Positions 7,271-16,681 of a stretch of DNA of 64,000 nt are shown in pieces. Under the pieces are notes generated by a model. That model did no database searches. It saw only the letters and a list, made by a program, of their open reading frames with translations, and was not told the DNA's origin. Numbering within the stretch: the first letter of the stretch is position 1; each line of letters opens with the position of its first letter. Origin of the DNA: an uncultured Pseudomonadota bacterium (lineage in GTDB: Bacteria > Pseudomonadota > Gammaproteobacteria > CAJXQU01). Made by a program: the position numbers and the translations under genes. The stretch is from assembly GCA_913058255.1 (NCBI GenBank), contig CAJXQU010000001.1, forward strand, positions 1 through 64,000, read 5' to 3'.

Positions 7271-8220
7271 AAGTTAGATTCAATAGCACACAAGGGTTCA
7301 TCCTCGCACTACTTATTCATGTGCTCGTCGTCGGTTTGTTAGTGATGAGTAGTTTCGATACTGAGAAATCTATCAAACCTGAGTCGGTTGAAACTGAGCC
7401 ACAAGTGATGAATGCTATCGTTATTGATCAGGGTAAGATAAAAGCTGAAGCAAAAAGGCTTGAGGAAGCAGAAAAGAAGAAGCAAGACGATCAAACCAAG
7501 CGCAAACAGGAAGCGATTGATACCGAGAGAAAACGTAAGGCCGAAGAGAAGAAGCTTGCGGAGCTAAAACAGCAACAAAAAGAACTCGAACAAAAACGTC
7601 AGCAAGAAGAAAAGGCACATAAGGCAGCGGAGCAAGAGCGGGTTCAACAAGAAAAACTGCACCTTGAAGAAGAGCAAAAGAAACAAGCAGATGAGCTAGT
7701 GAAACTCGAAGCTGAAAAACATCAAAAAGAACAAGAGCAGAAAAAACTCAAAGAAGAGCAGCTAAAAAAAGAAGCCCTTATACAAGCTGAAGCGGAGAAG
7801 AAACGTTTAGAGGAAGAAGCTCATCAAAAAGCCGAAGCCGATAAGAAAGCCAAAGCTGAGGCCGATGCAAAACGTCGGGCAGATGAAGATCAGAAACGTC
7901 GTAATGCCGAAATGGCTGTCGAAGAAGCTGCTCGAGCAAAAGAAGTTGCCGGTGGTTTTTATGGCAAAATTGCCAGTCAGGTGAAACGAAATTTTAATAT
8001 TAGAGGCTTCAAGTCAGGTCTAAAGTGCGTTTTGGAAATCCGCATGGTGCCCGGCGGCGATGTCATCAGTGTTAACGTTATAGAATCTAGCGGGGATTCA
8101 CGCTTTGATCGCGCTGCAGAAATTGCAGCACAAAAGGCATCACCGCTACCCGTTCCTGATGATAAAAAGATATTTGATCAATATTTCAGAACCGTCAGAT
8201 TTAGATTTAACCCAGGATAA
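7267..8220 (+). CDS. tolA: Cell envelope integrity protein TolA
   Basis: A 317-residue protein with the three TolA parts: an N-terminal membrane anchor (about 11-28), a long Lys/Glu/Ala/Gln-rich helical rod (about 55-225) and a globular C-terminal TonB-like domain (about 228-317, with YGKIASQVKRNF near its start). It bridges TolQR in the inner membrane to TolB/Pal at the outer membrane. The rod is low-complexity, so length differences from relatives are expected. The start overlaps tolR by four bases, and tolB begins four bases after its stop. Confidence 0.95.
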   Translation: MKVRFNSTQGFILALLIHVLVVGLLVMSSFDTEKSIKPESVETEPQVMNAIVIDQGKIKAEAKRLEEAEKKKQDDQTKRKQEAIDTERKRKAEEKKLAELKQQQKELEQKRQQEEKAHKAAEQERVQQEKLHLEEEQKKQADELVKLEAEKHQKEQEQKKLKEEQLKKEALIQAEAEKKRLEEEAHQKAEADKKAKAEADAKRRADEDQKRRNAEMAVEEAARAKEVAGGFYGKIASQVKRNFNIRGFKSGLKCVLEIRMVPGGDVISVNVIESSGDSRFDRAAEIAAQKASPLPVPDDKKIFDQYFRTVRFRFNPG

Positions 8221-8224
8221 TTTA

Positions 8225-9538
8225 ATGAAAAAGATAGCTCAAGCCTTGTTAACTATTGCCGGTTTAAACTTGGCAGGCCTGCACTTAGCCAGCCCCGTTT
8301 TTGCCGAAGAGGTCATGACCATTGAGATCACGGAAGGCGTGGAAAACGCGACCCCTATAGCCATTGTTCCTTTCGAAAGTCCTGAAGCGGGTCTGCCCGT
8401 TAATATTAGTCAAGTGGTTACGGATGACCTTGAAAGTAGTGGTTATTTCAAAACCATGCCTGTCACCGATATGCCATCTCAACCTAATGACTTTAAAAGC
8501 ATCATGTTTGATGATTGGAAACGAATGGGCATGGATAACCTCGTCGTGGGTAAAGCTTCAGAAACAGCATCAGGCTACGCCATAGAGTTTCGGTTAGCCG
8601 ATGTTTATAAGGGTTCGCAACTGACTGGATTGCGCGTCATGTCTAAAGCGAGCAGCTTACGTTTTGCCGCCCATCAAATCTCAGATGTTATTTACGAAAA
8701 GCTCACTGGTGAGCAGGGGGTCTTCGCAACAAGGATCACCTATATCACCGTTAAGAAAGAGGGCAAAAAGAAACGCTACCATCTCGAGATGGCTGATGCC
8801 GATGGAAGCAACCCTGTTGTACTCTTCTCAACATCACATCCCATTATGTCGCCCGTTTGGGCTCCAAATGGCCATCAACTCGCTTATGTTTCTTTTGAAG
8901 AGGGTAATTCTGCGATCTACGTACAAAATATTTCCACCGGTAAGCGACAAATGGTCGCCTCTGGTCGAGGCATAAATAGTTCACCAGCGTGGTCTCCTGA
9001 CAGCAGCAAACTGGCGATGACCTTGTCAAAAGATGGCAATCCTGAAATCTACATAAAGAATATCCGCACGAATCAGTTCACACGGATTACGAACAACCGC
9101 GCGATTGATACAGAAGCGGCTTTTTCTCCAGATGGAAGAAACCTAGTGTTTACCTCTAATCGTGGTGGTAGTCCACAGATTTATCAAACACCCGTGTCTG
9201 GTGGTTCAGCTCAAAGGTTGACCTTCAATATGGGTAAGTACAACGCTGGAGCAAGCTACTCTCCTGATGGAAAGATGCTAACTTTTGTTCATCAAAGCAA
9301 TGGCGCATATCAAATAGCGGTGCTTGATCTTGATTATCAACAACTCACGGTGCTGACGGATGCTCGACAAGATGAGTCTCCCAGCTTTGCTCCCAATGGA
9401 AATATGATCATCTACTCAACCAATCGTGGACACCGCTCGGAGCTTGCAGCGGTTTCTGTTGATGGCAAAATACATAAACGTTTAACTATCCGAGGTAGTG
9501 AAGTAAGAGACCCGGATTGGGGACCATTTGTTCGTTAA
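8225..9538 (+). CDS. tolB: Tol-Pal system periplasmic protein TolB
   Basis: From the ATG at 8225 the product has 437 residues. It has a signal peptide (MKKIAQALLTIAG..., cleavage after VFA near residue 27), the TolB N-terminal domain, and a C-terminal beta-propeller with repeated SPxWxPxGxxLAY-type blades (SPAWSPDSSKLAM, AAFSPDGRNLVF, ASYSPDGKMLTF, SPSFAPNGNMIIY). TolB sits in the periplasm and binds Pal and TolA. The frame is open up to 8105, but that would overlap tolA by 116 bases and lose the signal peptide, so 8225 is preferred. Confidence 0.95.
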   Translation: MKKIAQALLTIAGLNLAGLHLASPVFAEEVMTIEITEGVENATPIAIVPFESPEAGLPVNISQVVTDDLESSGYFKTMPVTDMPSQPNDFKSIMFDDWKRMGMDNLVVGKASETASGYAIEFRLADVYKGSQLTGLRVMSKASSLRFAAHQISDVIYEKLTGEQGVFATRITYITVKKEGKKKRYHLEMADADGSNPVVLFSTSHPIMSPVWAPNGHQLAYVSFEEGNSAIYVQNISTGKRQMVASGRGINSSPAWSPDSSKLAMTLSKDGNPEIYIKNIRTNQFTRITNNRAIDTEAAFSPDGRNLVFTSNRGGSPQIYQTPVSGGSAQRLTFNMGKYNAGASYSPDGKMLTFVHQSNGAYQIAVLDLDYQQLTVLTDARQDESPSFAPNGNMIIYSTNRGHRSELAAVSVDGKIHKRLTIRGSEVRDPDWGPFVR

Positions 9539-9606
9539 GCAGATAATTTCTTGTAAAGAACGTTAAAATGATAACATTGGCCTATTAATCACCAACTGGG
9601 GGAATT

Positions 9607-10173
9607 ATGAATACCTTATTAAAATCTATCACGCTGATCACACCCATTATCTTACTAACAGGTTGTGGCGGCTCAGAAAGCATTACAAAATCCAACGAAA
9701 CCGTTGCTACCGTCGAAGATCATAGCATCGGAGAAGGCAATCTCGACAATGGTGAAATGGATGTGCTTGATGAAGAAGCAACAACTTATGCCGTTGATGG
9801 CGCTACAGGATACGACATTAGTGATTTAAACGATCCAGACAGCCCACTTTCAATCCGTGTCATCTACTTTGAATATGATAGTTCTGCGGTATTAGCTGAT
9901 TATCGCCCTGCAGTAGAAGCACATGCGGCTTACCTCGCCAACAACCCTGGTACTGTGATCACCTTAGAAGGTCATGCAGATGAGCAGGGCTCTAGAGAAT
10001 ATAATTTAGCCTTAGGTGAACTTCGTGCGAAATCATTGAAACAACAAATGGTTTTGATGGGTGCATCACCTGAGCAGATTACAACAGTAAGCTACGGTGA
10101 AGAACGCCCAGCAGAAGACGCACACGATGATGAAGCTTATAGCCTGAATCGACGTGCTGAACTGGTTTACTAA
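9607..10173 (+). CDS. pal: Peptidoglycan-associated lipoprotein Pal
   Basis: A 188-residue outer-membrane lipoprotein. It has a signal sequence with lipobox LTGC (Cys20), an acidic Glu/Asp-rich linker (about 25-70) and an OmpA-like peptidoglycan-binding domain (about 75-188) with the conserved YFEYDSS, GHADEQGS and NLALGELRA segments. It anchors the outer membrane to the cell wall and partners TolB. A GGGGG-rich ribosome site precedes the ATG. The 68-base gap after tolB may hold its own promoter. Confidence 0.95.
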   Translation: MNTLLKSITLITPIILLTGCGGSESITKSNETVATVEDHSIGEGNLDNGEMDVLDEEATTYAVDGATGYDISDLNDPDSPLSIRVIYFEYDSSAVLADYRPAVEAHAAYLANNPGTVITLEGHADEQGSREYNLALGELRAKSLKQQMVLMGASPEQITTVSYGEERPAEDAHDDEAYSLNRRAELVY

Positions 10174-10198
10174 TAACGTTAATTGAACGACCCGTAAA

Positions 10199-11134
10199 AT
10201 GTATAAATTCAAATTACTACTCATTCCCCTCTTACTTCTCAGCAATGGGCTCAGCGCTGAAGAAACGGCTGCTGAGCTGCAATCGCGTGTATCCAAACTA
10301 GAACGAATGGTTGATAACCGTGGCTTGCTGAATATTCTTGACGAAATACAAAGCTTGCAAAAAGAAGTAAGGGAGTTGCGTGGCGAAGTTGAGCAACAAG
10401 CCTATACCATCGAGCAAATGAAAAAACGGAATATGAGTTTGTATGATGATCTGGAGCAACGCATTCAAGGTGGAGCAACCTCCGTTCGAACCGATGAAAG
10501 CGTCCAAGTAATCGACAACAACGCCACAGTAGAGTATCAAACGACAGATAGAGAACAGTCTGAAGCCGCGGTTGTTGAGCGGTCACTTGAACGGCAAGAA
10601 GTTCAAGTCGTTAGCAACAAAACACCAAGCGGATCCACATCATCAATAAAGCCCGTAGAAACATATGTAGCGAAGACTAAACCCCAAGCAACAACGTCGA
10701 CAAGAGAGCCCGTTCAACCTGCTCCTCAACAGACAGCTTCGACTTCATCAGGGATGTCGGACGAAGAGAGTTATTCAGAAGCTTTTAACCTGCTAAAACT
10801 GGGTAAACATGATCTTTCCGTCAGCAAGTTCCGCAGTTTTCTTGTAAACCACCCAAGTAGCCAATATGCCGATAACGCGCAATACTGGCTTGGAGAGGCC
10901 TTTTACGCAAAGCGTGATTTTGCAGCTGCAGTAAGGGAATACAAGTTATTACTCAGTGAATATCCTGATAGTGGTAAAACATCTCACGCGCAGTTAAAAC
11001 TTGGTTACAGCTACAATGAAATGGGCGAAAATGATTTTGCACAAGGTGAGCTAGAGGATCTAATTTCTCGCTACCCAGGAACGTCCGCAGCAAACCTCGC
11101 CAAAGAGCGTCTCGATCACATTCGAGCATACTAA
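10199..11134 (+). CDS. cpoB: Cell division coordinator CpoB (YbgF)
   Basis: A 311-residue periplasmic protein. It has a signal peptide (about residues 1-20, ending SNGLSA), a trimerising coiled coil (about 25-85), a Thr/Ser/Gln-rich linker (about 90-185) and three TPR-like units to the end (YSEAFNLLKLGKHD, AQYWLGEAFYAKRD, AQLKLGYSYNEMGE). CpoB coordinates Tol-Pal activity with peptidoglycan synthesis by PBP1B at division. It lies 25 bases after pal, completing the Tol operon. The linker is long compared with E. coli. Confidence 0.92.
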   Translation: MYKFKLLLIPLLLLSNGLSAEETAAELQSRVSKLERMVDNRGLLNILDEIQSLQKEVRELRGEVEQQAYTIEQMKKRNMSLYDDLEQRIQGGATSVRTDESVQVIDNNATVEYQTTDREQSEAAVVERSLERQEVQVVSNKTPSGSTSSIKPVETYVAKTKPQATTSTREPVQPAPQQTASTSSGMSDEESYSEAFNLLKLGKHDLSVSKFRSFLVNHPSSQYADNAQYWLGEAFYAKRDFAAAVREYKLLLSEYPDSGKTSHAQLKLGYSYNEMGENDFAQGELEDLISRYPGTSAANLAKERLDHIRAY

Positions 11135-11157
11135 ATCTAACATCAGGTAGTACCCGT

Positions 11158-11799
11158 TTGACCACACTTCGTATCACAGAAATTTTTCACTCTTTACAGG
11201 GAGAATCTTGCCGAACAGGACTTCCTACTGTCTTCGTTCGACTCACAGGCTGTCCTTTACGCTGCGAATATTGCGATACGGCTTATGCCTTCAAAGGCGG
11301 TGAAATCATATCGCTTGAAGATATCATTACTCAAGTGAGCAATTATCAGACACCGCTAGTTTCAATTACAGGGGGGGAGCCGCTTGCTCAAAAAGCTTGC
11401 CTCCCTTTAATGGAACAACTGTGCGATCAAGGATTTTCTGTTTCGATAGAAACCAGCGGTGCCTTGGATATATCAAAAATTGATTCTCGAGTGAACAAGG
11501 TGATGGATCTAAAAACACCTGCATCAAAAGAAGAAAAAAAGAACCTATACGAAAACCTGCAATACATTACAGCTAATGATGAAATAAAATTTGTTATCTG
11601 TGATCGAAATGATTATGACTGGGCAAAGTCGATCATGAAAAAATACGATATAAATGATGAAAAAAATGTACTTTTTTCACCCGTTGCGACTGGCCTAGAA
11701 CCTGCAGAATTAGCAAGCTGGATCCTTGAAGATAAATTAAATGTAAGGTTTCAAATACAATTGCATAAAGTCTTATGGGACGATAGCCCTGGGCGTTAG
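11158..11799 (+). CDS. queE: 7-carboxy-7-deazaguanine synthase QueE
   Basis: A 213-residue radical SAM enzyme. The cluster-binding motif is CX3CX2C (Cys32, Cys36, Cys39, GCPLRCEYCD), followed by the SAM-binding SITGGEP segment. It converts 6-carboxytetrahydropterin to 7-carboxy-7-deazaguanine in queuosine synthesis. The start is a TTG at 11158 with AGGTAG upstream; the N-terminus from there (TLRITEIFHSLQGE) fits the family, and no ATG is available nearby. It follows cpoB by 23 bases, the usual gammaproteobacterial order. Confidence 0.93.
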   Translation: MTTLRITEIFHSLQGESCRTGLPTVFVRLTGCPLRCEYCDTAYAFKGGEIISLEDIITQVSNYQTPLVSITGGEPLAQKACLPLMEQLCDQGFSVSIETSGALDISKIDSRVNKVMDLKTPASKEEKKNLYENLQYITANDEIKFVICDRNDYDWAKSIMKKYDINDEKNVLFSPVATGLEPAELASWILEDKLNVRFQIQLHKVLWDDSPGR

Positions 11800-11824
11800 T
11801 TTCCAAAATTAATATATAAAAGAT

Positions 11825-12511
11825 ATGACGGCATCAGAAAAAAAAATAGCGGTAGTTTTACTCTCTGGCGGACTTGATTCTTGCACCACGCTAGCAATTG
11901 CTAAAACTCAAGGGTTCGAGTGTTTTGCACTGAGCTTTGATTATGGTCAACGTCATCTCGCAGAAATTGAGGCCGCAGAAAAGATTGCTACTCGATTTGG
12001 TGTGCTTGCCCATAAAACACTTAAATTAGATCTCGGGCAAATAGGTGGTTCAGCTTTAACGGATGACAGTATTGATATTCCAATAGATTCAACCGAAGAA
12101 ATCCCAATAACCTATGTCCCGGCAAGAAACACTATATTCCTATCCTTGGCATTAGGCTGGGCAGAAGTACTTGGCGCCGATGACCTATTTATTGGTGTCA
12201 ACGCCGTCGATTATTCAGGCTATCCCGATTGTCGCCCAGAATTTATTAAAGCTTTTGAGCAAGTAGCAAGACTAGCAACCAAAGCGGGGGTTGAAGGGCA
12301 TCCTTTTAGAATTAATACGCCACTGATAAATTTAACCAAAGCTGAAATTATAAAAAAAGGGCTCACTCTCGGAGTCGATTATAGTATGACCGTCTCTTGC
12401 TATCAGGCTAATAATAAAGGCCAGGCTTGTGGCAAGTGCGATTCTTGTAAGTTCCGTGCAGAAGGGTTTAATGCGGCAGGTATAGAAGACCCAACTTATT
12501 ATCAAGAATGA
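11825..12511 (+). CDS. queC: 7-cyano-7-deazaguanine synthase QueC
   Basis: A 228-residue ATP-dependent enzyme that turns 7-carboxy-7-deazaguanine into preQ0, the step after QueE. The PP-loop SGGLDS is at 14-19, and the C-terminal zinc cysteines form [17 protein letters not shown], with four Cys. It is probably co-transcribed with queE (25-base gap). Its 3' end overlaps the 3' end of the opposing mltF-like gene by 44 bases, so the two transcripts would be complementary there. Confidence 0.95.
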   Translation: MTASEKKIAVVLLSGGLDSCTTLAIAKTQGFECFALSFDYGQRHLAEIEAAEKIATRFGVLAHKTLKLDLGQIGGSALTDDSIDIPIDSTEEIPITYVPARNTIFLSLALGWAEVLGADDLFIGVNAVDYSGYPDCRPEFIKAFEQVARLATKAGVEGHPFRINTPLINLTKAEIIKKGLTLGVDYSMTVSCYQANNKGQACGKCDSCKFRAEGFNAAGIEDPTYYQE

Positions 12512-14345
12512 GAGGTTCTAGATCATAATTTATCGCAAGCTTTGGATCAGATAGCTGAATATAACTATGATACAGTTTACGTATACTACGTAAGTAAACC
12601 ACAGTTTGTTCACACCGACAAAAACCAAAACGTGTATGTTTTCTGTTCTCTGGTTTAGCTAAAGCCTCCATTGCATATTCGACATTTTCAAACCAACGAT
12701 CAGGGTTATGTCCTAGAAATTCCGCAAACTTTCTAGCATCTTCTATTCGCTCATAACCCGCATTATAAGATGCTAAAGCAAACCAGTTACGCTCGCTTTC
12801 AGCCATATAATCATCATACCGATCACGTAGTTTTTTCATATATTTCACACCTGCATTAATTCCACTTTCAGGATCAGAAACATCTGAAACATGCATTTCT
12901 TTAGCCGTCTTTGGCATAATCTGCATTAAGCCTTTAGCGCCACTAGCAGACAGTGCATCAGGTCTAAACTGACTTTCTTGATACATTTGCGCAAGCACCA
13001 ATCTCCAATCAAACCGATATTTATCGGCGTATTTTTTAACTAGATTATCGTATGGTGAAATATTTAGTGGGTAATCAAATTCTATTCTTTCTTTTGTAGA
13101 TGTTTTTCTGTGGTATCGCCGATATATGACATTATAAAACTGACCTTTAAACTCATGTGCAAAGAATTCATTAATGGCGAGTTTAAGTTTATTATTATTG
13201 ATATTTACTGCCCAGCGATTTAATGATCGTTCATTTAAAGTAGCAATCACCTTTAAGTCTTTATGAAAATCTTTTTGCTTCATAAATGATTTTGAAGAAA
13301 CCATCGCTATATCATATTCGCTCGTAAGTACCCGCTGTAATTTTTTTGAAAGTAACTGCTTTGCTCCAGGTTCAACTGTAGAAAATTGAATGCCCTTATC
13401 GGTTAAATAATCAACGCCTTTAAAATGGTACTTTTTAGTGAGCAATGCTATTTCTCGACCACTAATATCATATAAATCATTTATATTTTTCTCAGTCTTT
13501 CTTGTAACCATATAAATATGAGTTGGGTAAAATGGTAACGATGCATCTGCTCCATGCGCGAATGGATCGACAGAAACAACGGTAGCGATGTCTGCTTTTC
13601 CGGTTTTTATCCAATCAAGCATCTCTTTCTCATTTTCAGCGATAAGCACTTCTAACCATAACTTATGCTTTTCCGCAAAACGCTGTAGTAATTCATATTC
13701 AAAACCTACAGGCACTCCTCGTTTTAAAAAATAATTTTGAGGATGTGGTTTTGTGACAACTCGTAAAATTTTGCGTTTCTTTAATTTATCTAAATCTTCT
13801 TGATAATTTTTGGAAGAGCTCTCTGAAACATAAAAATAAGTTATTATATGATTAATTGCATTTTTAAGATCTGAATTTTCAGTTCTAACCGACCATGAAA
13901 GTGATTTATCTGTACCTTTTCTTATAGGTAAGCTTTTACTCAAACCAGATAAAGAATCTGAATTTCCAAGCAACACATCGGCAAGACCTAACTTTAATAA
14001 ACTTTGCCCTTGAATCAGATTCTTAATGGAAATATATGTAATTTTAACTCTATAACTTGTTGCAAAATCATCTAATAAATCCGACTCTAATTTAGTTATG
14101 TTTTCTCCGGTATAAATGACTCGAAGTCGACCGTACTTTTGGATCGATGAAACGTCTCCTTTTCTTGGCATTAACGGTAAGAAGGGATCTACTTTTTTTG
14201 AAGTCTGCTCAGCAAGAAAAATGCTTTCTTTTGCAACTGGCGCCGCACAAAGACAAGTCAGTATAAATACAAGAAACATTCGTTGGAGTGGGTTAAATCT
14301 CTGTTTCAAAATAACATTTCTATTAAACGTGATTTTTTGATTCAC
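12468..14345 (-). CDS. mltF: MltF-like membrane-bound lytic murein transglycosylase with an extra N-terminal region
   Basis: A 625-residue protein. The C-terminal part (about 440-610) is a lysozyme-like SLT domain with the catalytic Glu in [13 protein letters not shown] and the [10 protein letters not shown] and ALASYNAG motifs; it cleaves peptidoglycan glycan strands. Before it (about 190-425) is a solute-binding-type domain as in MltF. An additional stretch (about 65-170: [20 protein letters not shown]... [12 protein letters not shown]) looks like a degenerate second solute-binding lobe, which would explain a length above the usual roughly 480-520. A signal or anchor sequence lies around residues 20-35. 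The start is uncertain: GTG at 14345 with no good ribosome site, or ATG at residue 23. Confidence 0.85.
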   Translation of the reverse strand: MNQKITFNRNVILKQRFNPLQRMFLVFILTCLCAAPVAKESIFLAEQTSKKVDPFLPLMPRKGDVSSIQKYGRLRVIYTGENITKLESDLLDDFATSYRVKITYISIKNLIQGQSLLKLGLADVLLGNSDSLSGLSKSLPIRKGTDKSLSWSVRTENSDLKNAINHIITYFYVSESSSKNYQEDLDKLKKRKILRVVTKPHPQNYFLKRGVPVGFEYELLQRFAEKHKLWLEVLIAENEKEMLDWIKTGKADIATVVSVDPFAHGADASLPFYPTHIYMVTRKTEKNINDLYDISGREIALLTKKYHFKGVDYLTDKGIQFSTVEPGAKQLLSKKLQRVLTSEYDIAMVSSKSFMKQKDFHKDLKVIATLNERSLNRWAVNINNNKLKLAINEFFAHEFKGQFYNVIYRRYHRKTSTKERIEFDYPLNISPYDNLVKKYADKYRFDWRLVLAQMYQESQFRPDALSASGAKGLMQIMPKTAKEMHVSDVSDPESGINAGVKYMKKLRDRYDDYMAESERNWFALASYNAGYERIEDARKFAEFLGHNPDRWFENVEYAMEALAKPENRKHTRFGFCRCEQTVVYLRSIRKLYHSYIQLSDPKLAINYDLEPLILDNKLGLLYLPH

Positions 14346-14495
14346 AAGTTTGCAGATAGCGGCACCACATTTAAAAACTTTACAGAAAAGATCTATTAGT
14401 CAGTATCTTACCGGGTCTACACTAAAGAAATACCCTTTAGGGTCGAAAACAAGGCAAGTCTTTAAAAAATTAACGCAAAAATACAGGATGTAATT

Positions 14496-15389
14496 ATGCA
14501 AACCGCTGTCATAGAGCAAAAAACGATAACTCCACTTAATGAATTAGTTCAGGATGTCAGTGGGCTGGTATCTCCTCCTGAAATTTGTTTCAAAGTTTTT
14601 GAATTAATGGACTCCAAGCATGGTTCGGCCGAAGCAATGGGTGATATCATCTCTCAGGATCCAAACCTAACAGCTCGACTACTCAAGATTGTTAACAGTG
14701 CCTATTTTAACTTTCCATCTAGAATTGACACCGTCTCACGGGCGATTTCCATTATAGGTAGCGCCGATCTTTATAATCTTGTAGTTGCAGTAAAAGCCGT
14801 TCGCTGTTTTTCTAAAATTCCAGCTGATTTAATCAACATCGACAGCTTTTGGCAGCACAGCTTGTATACCGGATTAATTGCTAAAGATATCGCTAAAAAA
14901 TGCAAGATACTACATCCTGAACGTTTGTTTATTGCAGGCCTGTTGCATGATATCGGCAGCCTAATTCTGTTTAATGCGCAACCAGAACACTCTCGTGAAA
15001 TGCTTGATAAGATCGAAGGTTCTGAAGCAGGTTTAGCAAAACTTGAACAACAAATTTATGGCTATAATCATGCTGATGTAGGTTGTGAGCTGATGAAACT
15101 TTGGAATTTGCCTGAAGCACTTCAAGAAGCAACTAAATATCATCACAACCCCGCCGCGGCTCAATCAGCAGTATTCGAAACAAGCGTGCTTCATCTCGCT
15201 GATGCCTTGGCTAATCAAACAGGTATGGGAACGTTTGCTGAAGAAGCACCAGAAGAAGCCATCATTGACGAAAGTGTTTGGAACACTTTAAATTTGAATA
15301 AAGACAACCTAAATGTCGATGAGATCTTAGGAGAAGCTGGCTTAAAGTTTGCTGAAATGTCGAGTCTATTACTTGCTAAAACATCATAA
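14496..15389 (+). CDS. HDOD domain protein
   Basis: A 297-residue soluble protein with one HDOD domain (about 20-215), an HD-like fold used in signalling. The sequence SQDPNLTARLLKIVNSAYF is typical, and an HDIG motif is present at 151-154, although most HDOD proteins lack full phosphodiesterase residues. Such proteins often act with cyclic-di-GMP or two-component systems in motility and stress; the partner here is unknown. It stands alone with a possible ribosome site (ACAGGATG) upstream. It converges on greB, and a hairpin spans the junction. Confidence 0.85.
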   Translation: MQTAVIEQKTITPLNELVQDVSGLVSPPEICFKVFELMDSKHGSAEAMGDIISQDPNLTARLLKIVNSAYFNFPSRIDTVSRAISIIGSADLYNLVVAVKAVRCFSKIPADLINIDSFWQHSLYTGLIAKDIAKKCKILHPERLFIAGLLHDIGSLILFNAQPEHSREMLDKIEGSEAGLAKLEQQIYGYNHADVGCELMKLWNLPEALQEATKYHHNPAAAQSAVFETSVLHLADALANQTGMGTFAEEAPEEAIIDESVWNTLNLNKDNLNVDEILGEAGLKFAEMSSLLLAKTS

Positions 15390-15397
15390 CTTGTTGC

Positions 15398-15438
15398 TGT
15401 CAGATATTTAAACAAACCTCTAGTTTTGATATCTGACA
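15398..15438. other. Inverted repeat at the HDOD/greB junction
   Basis: TGTCAGATAT and ATATCTGACA form a perfect 10-bp inverted repeat with a 21-base loop, which itself contains an AAAC/GTTT pair. It spans the 3' end of greB and the gap to the convergent HDOD gene. It lacks a T-run on either side, so intrinsic termination is uncertain. Confidence 0.4.
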
Positions 15439-15917
15439 CCTAAGACGACATAGGTCACTTCTCCACGTTCGATACGGATCGTAACCTCATCATCGATAGT
15501 CTTCTTCAATAGGGCCTTTGCCAAAGGTGAATCCAGACTGATCGATGATGTCGCTGGATCAAATTCATCAGGCCCGACAATCCGGTAGATCACCTCATCG
15601 CCCAGTGCTGTCTCTAACGTCACCCAAGCTCCGAAGAATATAATGTCATCTTCGATTTCTCGTTTGGGAACAATAATAAGATCAGGTAATCTTTTTTGCA
15701 GATACCTAATTCGTCGATCAATTTCACGTAGTTCTTTTTTCCGGTAAATATATTCAGCATTTTCAGACCGATCACCTTCAGCTGCTGCGGCAGTTAATGC
15801 TTTTGTAACATCTCTTCTCCTCACCCAAATTGCCTTCTGCTCTACCTCTAAAGCACGAAAGCCTTCTTCTGTAATATAAGGTGAGGATTTAGGTTGTGGA
15901 GGTCGCCAACGGCCCAT
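15420..15917 (-). CDS. greB: Transcription elongation factor GreB
   Basis: A 165-residue protein that enters the RNA polymerase secondary channel and stimulates cleavage of backtracked RNA. It has the N-terminal coiled coil with the acidic tip (EGDRSENAEY, about residues 48-57) and the C-terminal FKBP-like domain (SLDSPLAKALLKK). The YRKKELREIDRRIRYLQKRL segment and basic N-terminus favour GreB over GreA. A TTG at 15923 is in frame, but the ATG at 15917 has AGAAG at a good distance and gives the expected N-terminus (MGRWRPP). Confidence 0.92.
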   Translation of the reverse strand: MGRWRPPQPKSSPYITEEGFRALEVEQKAIWVRRRDVTKALTAAAAEGDRSENAEYIYRKKELREIDRRIRYLQKRLPDLIIVPKREIEDDIIFFGAWVTLETALGDEVIYRIVGPDEFDPATSSISLDSPLAKALLKKTIDDEVTIRIERGEVTYVVLGVRYQN

Positions 15918-16024
15918 AAACAAGCTTCTTTTTATGTAAAAGATACATTATACATTTCTATCGCAAATAATTTATCCTTGAAACCACTGGCCTCAACCCC
16001 ATATACAAAGATCTAAACAAGAGA

Positions 16025-16681
16025 ATGCTCCCTATGCCGACCAGCCCATTTTTTAGTCTCAAGCTATCAGCACTGTTTCTGCTTTTATTTATTGGCTTCT
16101 TATGGCTGCTAAAATCAATAGAAATTATGACTGGGCTTAGCCTTGTTGAGTTTGGTATTTATCCGGGGAGAATATCTGGCTTGATTGGGATCCTACTCGC
16201 CCCTCTAATTCATGGTTCTGTTGAGCATCTTGTCGCAAATACTTTACCCATATTTATTCTAGGTGTCTGTATATTACACATCTATCCTCGGTCAGCATTC
16301 CAAACGTTACCTATTCTATATCTTGCCTCGGGTATCGGTGTCTGGTTGTTCGCCCGCCCGGTGTATCATATTGGCGCTAGCGGGCTAACCTATGGCATGA
16401 TGTTTTTTATATTTATAATCGGTATCTTACGACGTGATAGACTCGCTATTGCGGTTTCTATGCTGGTCTTTTTTCTCTATGGCGGCATGATTTGGGGCAT
16501 TCTACCGCGAGACCCTGCTATCTCTTTTGAGTATCATTTCTTTGGCGCCATGACGGGAATTATTTTGGCCTTTATAATGAAAGACCGAGACCTAAAGATC
16601 CCCGAAAAAAAATATGATTGGGATGATGCAACTGATGATGAGGAAGATCCAATAATTGGCGATGAATGGCGACAACCCTGA
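16025..16681 (+). CDS. Rhomboid family intramembrane serine protease
   Basis: A 218-residue membrane protein with about six transmembrane segments. Rhomboid hallmarks are present: HGSVEHLVAN (63-72), the GASG catalytic loop with Ser119, and His171 in the last helix (EYHFFGAMTG). These proteases cut transmembrane substrates within the bilayer; the substrate is unknown. An acidic cytoplasmic tail (about 195-218) follows the last helix. Its 3' end overlaps the tmcA start by 20 bases, so the two are probably co-translated. A second ATG three codons downstream could be the true start. Confidence 0.88.
   Translation: MLPMPTSPFFSLKLSALFLLLFIGFLWLLKSIEIMTGLSLVEFGIYPGRISGLIGILLAPLIHGSVEHLVANTLPIFILGVCILHIYPRSAFQTLPILYLASGIGVWLFARPVYHIGASGLTYGMMFFIFIIGILRRDRLAIAVSMLVFFLYGGMIWGILPRDPAISFEYHFFGAMTGIILAFIMKDRDLKIPEKKYDWDDATDDEEDPIIGDEWRQP

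Noticed and set aside
7421-7618. Minus-strand frame within tolA
   Set aside because: It arises from the Lys/Glu-rich repeats of tolA read on the other strand.
8105-8224. Longer TolB start
   Set aside because: It would overlap tolA by 116 bases and place the signal peptide 40 residues inside the protein.
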